This document shows, one piece after another, positions 61,669 through 64,000 of a DNA stretch of 64,000 nucleotides; the first letter of the stretch is position 1, and every line of letters starts with the position of its first letter. Position numbers and translations under genes: made by a program. Under the pieces are notes generated by a model. That model saw nothing but the letters and a program-made list of their open reading frames with translations. It did no database searches and was not told the origin of the DNA. The stretch is from Nonomuraea guangzhouensis. GTDB taxonomy: Bacteria; Actinomycetota; Actinomycetes; Streptosporangiales; Streptosporangiaceae. Location of the stretch: the NCBI RefSeq assembly GCF_019396345.1, contig NZ_JAHKRM010000019.1, forward strand, positions 210,337 to 274,336, in the 5' to 3' direction.

Positions 61669-62613
61669 GCACGACCAGAACGACTTCATGATCCGCTCGG
61701 TCACGCCCTCGACGGTCGCGATGCCCTGGCCGGTGTCGGCATTGTTCTCGGTCAGTACGGCCACCGCGTAGTCGTGGCCGTGGCCGCGGATGAGGCCGAC
61801 ACTGATGATGGCCCAGCGCTTGGTGGATACGTGCTTCAGCCAGCCGTTCTTCAGCGCGACCCGGTCGCCCTTGCACCTGGCGGCGCTCACGCCCCAATCC
61901 TGGCCGTCGATCACCCCGCCCATCAGTTTGAGCACCTGCGCCCGGTCTTTGGCCCGGAGCGGGCTCTTGGCCGACACGAGCGCCTTCATCAGACGCACCT
62001 GGTCTTCGGCCGAGGTCCTGGTGATGCCCCAGCAGTACAGGTCGACGCAGCTCCCCGGAACTCCCTGAGTGTGCCGCAGGCCGTACTTCCTGCCCGCCTT
62101 CGTGAACCCGGCGGCCCCGCCGACGCGCAGCCAGAGCCGGTCGGCGGCGTGGTTGTCGCTGTAGCGGATCATGAGATCGGCGTCACGCCTGGTGGCCTTC
62201 GAGAGCTTGTGCCAGGGGGTCTTGAGGAGGAGCGCCATGAGAATCTGCACTTTGGCGGTGCTCGCGGTGATCATGCGTTCGTTGCGGTGATAGCGGTAGA
62301 GGCGACCGGTGGTCAGATCTTTGACCATGGCCGTGACAGGACCCGGACGACCGGCCAGATAGCGATCGAGCCGCTTGGTGATCTTCTTGGCACCAATCGG
62401 CGGATCCGGCTTGGACTTCTTCCTGGGAGTCTTCACCGGCACCGAGACTTCCACCAGAGCCTGCAGCTGGGGCTGCATCGCAGCTCGCTGGTGGAGCACG
62501 ACCGGGCGCTGGACCGGCTCTCGCTCGGGAAGCGGCCAGAACGCCAAGGGCACCAGGAGGAGACCCGCCATGACCACGCGGAAGTATCCCCCGACGCCTC
62601 GCCCCGCGACCAT
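61660..62613 (-). CDS. Penicillin-binding/class A beta-lactamase-like serine hydrolase
   Basis: A 317-residue exported protein with a signal anchor (about residues 11-27, FRVVMAGLLLVPLAFW). STAK (SxxK nucleophile, in TASTAKVQI) and YSDN (SxN) are intact, but the third motif is KNG (LKNGW) rather than KTG or KSG. It may be a carboxypeptidase-like or inactive relative rather than a true beta-lactamase. A GATAAT element six bases before the ATG suggests a leaderless transcript. Confidence 0.8.
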   Translation of the reverse strand: MVAGRGVGGYFRVVMAGLLLVPLAFWPLPEREPVQRPVVLHQRAAMQPQLQALVEVSVPVKTPRKKSKPDPPIGAKKITKRLDRYLAGRPGPVTAMVKDLTTGRLYRYHRNERMITASTAKVQILMALLLKTPWHKLSKATRRDADLMIRYSDNHAADRLWLRVGGAAGFTKAGRKYGLRHTQGVPGSCVDLYCWGITRTSAEDQVRLMKALVSAKSPLRAKDRAQVLKLMGGVIDGQDWGVSAARCKGDRVALKNGWLKHVSTKRWAIISVGLIRGHGHDYAVAVLTENNADTGQGIATVEGVTERIMKSFWSCRT

Positions 62614-62712
62614 CCGTGAATTATCACGAATGGTGGCGATATGACGCTAGTGGCCAGTGGCGACCAGTTCGGCGATCGAGTCGTCGTCGGCAGGTGTCCC
62701 ACTAGTCACACC

Positions 62713-62771
62713 CACGGCGGCGTAAGCGGCGTCATGTCAGTCGCACTCACGGCGGCATAGGCGGCGCCATG
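62713..62771. repeat. 24-bp direct repeat pair
   Basis: CACGGCGGCGTAAGCGGCGT plus CATG (62713-62736) recurs with four differences at 62748-62771, 11 bp apart, in noncoding DNA between the serine hydrolase and the tandem repeats. Confidence 0.6.
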
Positions 62772-62822
62772 AAACGAGCACCTAGACAGAGGTGGTGCTC
62801 AGCCTCGGCCCGCACCCTCGAA

Positions 62823-63001
62823 CGGCCTCCCCCAGAGGGGCACTCGTGCGGCCTCCGCCGGAAGGGCTCTGCGGCCTCCGCCAGAGGGGCACTCGTCCGG
62901 CCTCCGCCAGAGGGGCACTCGTCCGGCCTCCGCCGGAAGGGCACTCGTCCGGCCTCCCCCAGAGGAGCCCTCGTGCGGCCTCCGCCGGAGGAGCTCTCGT
63001 G
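62823..63001. repeat. 26-bp tandem repeat array (seven units)
   Basis: Seven head-to-tail units of CGGCCTCCGCCAGAGGGGCA plus CTCGTC: 62823-62848, 62849-62871 (three bases short), 62872-62897, 62898-62923, 62924-62949, 62950-62975 and 62976-63001. Units three and four are identical. Since 26 is not a multiple of three, the array cannot encode a repeated peptide. It is the main content of the 812-bp gap 62614-63425. Confidence 0.9.
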
Positions 63002-63157
63002 GCCGCCCTGGTCGCCAGAGCGCTGGTCACGATGCGCGGACACTCACAGAGCGGTCTGACCCTCGTCCACTCCACCTGCTGGGCGTGGCCAAGGGGACAC
63101 AACAGGCGCGAGTCGACAAACTGACCACCCGCGGCGTGATCGAAAACTTCGGGGCGA

Positions 63158-63265
63158 CGGTCTCACCGAGCCGCACCGGCTACCCGATCCTGACCTTGCG
63201 CCGGTCTCACCAAGCCGCGCCAGCTACCCGATCCTGGCCTTCGTCCGGCTACTCCATCCTGGCCT
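63158..63265. repeat. 44-bp imperfect repeat pair plus partial third copy
   Basis: A unit beginning CGGTCTCACC and ending near GATCCTGACCTT (63158-63197) recurs at 63202-63241 with a few differences. The end of the unit (CGGCTAC-TCC-ATCCTGGCCTTC) is partly repeated at about 63246-63268. Noncoding as far as can be seen. The rest of the gap (63002-63157 and 63266-63425) shows nothing recognisable. Confidence 0.6.
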
Positions 63266-63425
63266 TCATCCGGCTGCGGATCGCCAAGGTCGCCTGACGG
63301 AAGCTGTGGCAGCCGTGGACCGGCCTGCTGCCAGCCCCGGGGCATGTGGAAGCTCACCGTCCAGGTGCCATCCACCACCGTGGAGTGGCCTACCGGGGCC
63401 CGTCAGTGCAACTTATGTTCACAGG

Positions 63426-63818
63426 TTAAGAACGGTCTTCGAGGGTCGGGATCGTCGGGGAGAGCAGCGAATCGGTGTGCTCGCTCAACCGGCCGCGTAC
63501 GAGCCGGTAGACACGGAACTCGTTCGGGTGATTGCCTCCGTCGTCCCAGACGTGCAGCAGTCCGTAGGAGCCGGGCGCGAGCTGGCCGATCCGCTGGAAC
63601 AGGTCGAGGAGCGTGTCGACCCAGCCGCTGTTGTGGTTGGGATGGCCGGCGACGTGCAGGGATGGGATGCCGTTGAGCCACCGCAGATCGATCAGGCCGT
63701 AGTCGGGAATCTGGGCCAGGTAGGCGCGAATCTCCTCCACTTGCCGTTCCAGCAGGCTGTCGTGGTCGTCCTCGACGCGGGCCGTCTCGCGGATGGTCAC
63801 CCACCCGTGGTACTCCAT
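63426..63818 (-). CDS. Imm7-family immunity protein
   Basis: A 130-residue protein beginning MEYHGWVTIRETARVEDD, the typical opening of the Imm7 family, whose members protect against nuclease-type polymorphic toxins. LLHVWDDGGNHPNEFRVYRL fits the family core. ATG 63818 has GAGGGGG upstream. No toxin gene is present here; the neighbour is the rRNA operon, so it is an orphan immunity gene, perhaps guarding against toxins from kin. Confidence 0.72.
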   Translation of the reverse strand: MEYHGWVTIRETARVEDDHDSLLERQVEEIRAYLAQIPDYGLIDLRWLNGIPSLHVAGHPNHNSGWVDTLLDLFQRIGQLAPGSYGLLHVWDDGGNHPNEFRVYRLVRGRLSEHTDSLLSPTIPTLEDRS

Positions 63819-63856
63819 TGTCGCCGTCCCCCTCTGCCAGAGGTCCTGAAACGCAG

Positions 63857-63888
63857 AAAGGGCCCCACGCGTCATGCGTGGAGCCCTT
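63857..63888 (-). terminator. Terminator of the rRNA operon
   Basis: On the minus strand GGGCTCCACGC / GCGTGGGGCCC forms an 11-bp stem (one G-U pair) with a 5-nt loop followed by TTTCT, just after the 5S gene. Confidence 0.88.
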
Positions 63889-63901
63889 CCCGAACAAAGA
63901 T

Positions 63902-64000
63902 TGTCCGGCGGTGACCTACTCTCCCACACCCTCCCGAGTGCAGTACCATCGGCGCTGGGAAGCTTAACTTCCGGGTTCGGAATGTAACCGGGTGTTTCCT
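63902..64000 (-). rRNA. rrf: 5S ribosomal RNA (3' part, cut by window end)
   Basis: The minus strand reads CCGGTTACATTCCGAACCCG, then GGAAGTTAAGCTTCCCAGCG, CCGATGGTACTGCA and GGGAGAGTAGGTCACCGCCG, the familiar 5S sequence, ending near GGACA at 63903. The 5' end lies beyond 64000. The operon therefore runs on the minus strand and ends here. Confidence 0.95.

Noticed and set aside
62823..63001. CRISPR array
   Set aside because: Repeats are directly adjacent with no unique spacers and there are no cas genes.
62747..63124. Open frames with repeated RPPPEGHS-like peptides over the 26-bp repeats
   Set aside because: The repeat unit is not a multiple of three, so the peptide repeats switch frame; openness is a by-product of stop-free GC-rich repeats on both strands.

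Overview
The window is a high-GC chromosomal segment of a filamentous actinomycete. A Ni-superoxide dismutase with its maturation protease, a DasR-type regulator, SigR/RsrA, WhiB1/PdtaS and the actinobacterial 2-oxoglutarate dehydrogenase fusion protein together suggest the order Streptosporangiales, perhaps a Nonomuraea-like organism. The genus is an inference from gene content and sequence character only. No phage, insertion sequence, CRISPR array or tRNA gene was seen.

Layout. 0-12.5 kb: tail of a B3/B4-domain protein, kgd, a Fic protein behind a 32-bp palindrome, a DUF4097-PadR operon, an MpaB-type oxygenase, a quinone-oxidoreductase-like enzyme, a membrane-anchored protein, a VapBC toxin-antitoxin pair and a thiolase. 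12.7-22.0 kb: six tandem, same-strand genes for secreted trypsin-fold proteins. The first is a frameshifted and internally deleted pseudogene, the second keeps a His-Asp-Ser triad, and the last four carry Asp where the catalytic Ser should be. Three of those four also share an insertion built from repeated short motifs. They share unusual start codons, leader hairpins, CRP-like sites and terminators, and end against an HTH/TPR regulator.

23.5-31.5 kb: malic enzyme with a highly structured leader, a polar amino-acid ABC transporter, a CGNR zinc-finger protein, sodX/sodN, an RsbW-like anti-sigma factor with its SigB/F-type sigma factor, and a lipid kinase. 31.8-56.5 kb contains a block whose order resembles the Mycobacterium tuberculosis Rv3219-Rv3228 region: whiB1, pdtaS, biotin carboxylase and a small biotinyl carrier, rsrA-sigR, SRAP, aroA and rsgA, followed by hisN. 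Between these lie a DasR-like regulator, a nuclease, a two-component/DUF4097 operon, an acetolactate-synthase-like enzyme, a PASTA kinase and a pair of HD-domain membrane proteins with a 37-residue small ORF just upstream.

57.0-61.6 kb: a PHO-box-preceded pstSCAB operon ending in a response regulator whose receiver lacks its phosphorylatable Asp. 61.6-64 kb: a penicilloyl-serine-hydrolase-like protein, about 800 bp of noncoding DNA rich in tandem repeats, an orphan Imm7-type immunity protein, and the 3' end of a minus-strand rRNA operon (5S rRNA).

The most unusual feature is the tandem family of putative pseudoproteases next to one intact paralog. It looks like an expanded secreted system whose members have lost the serine nucleophile but kept the fold, signal peptides and strong expression signals.
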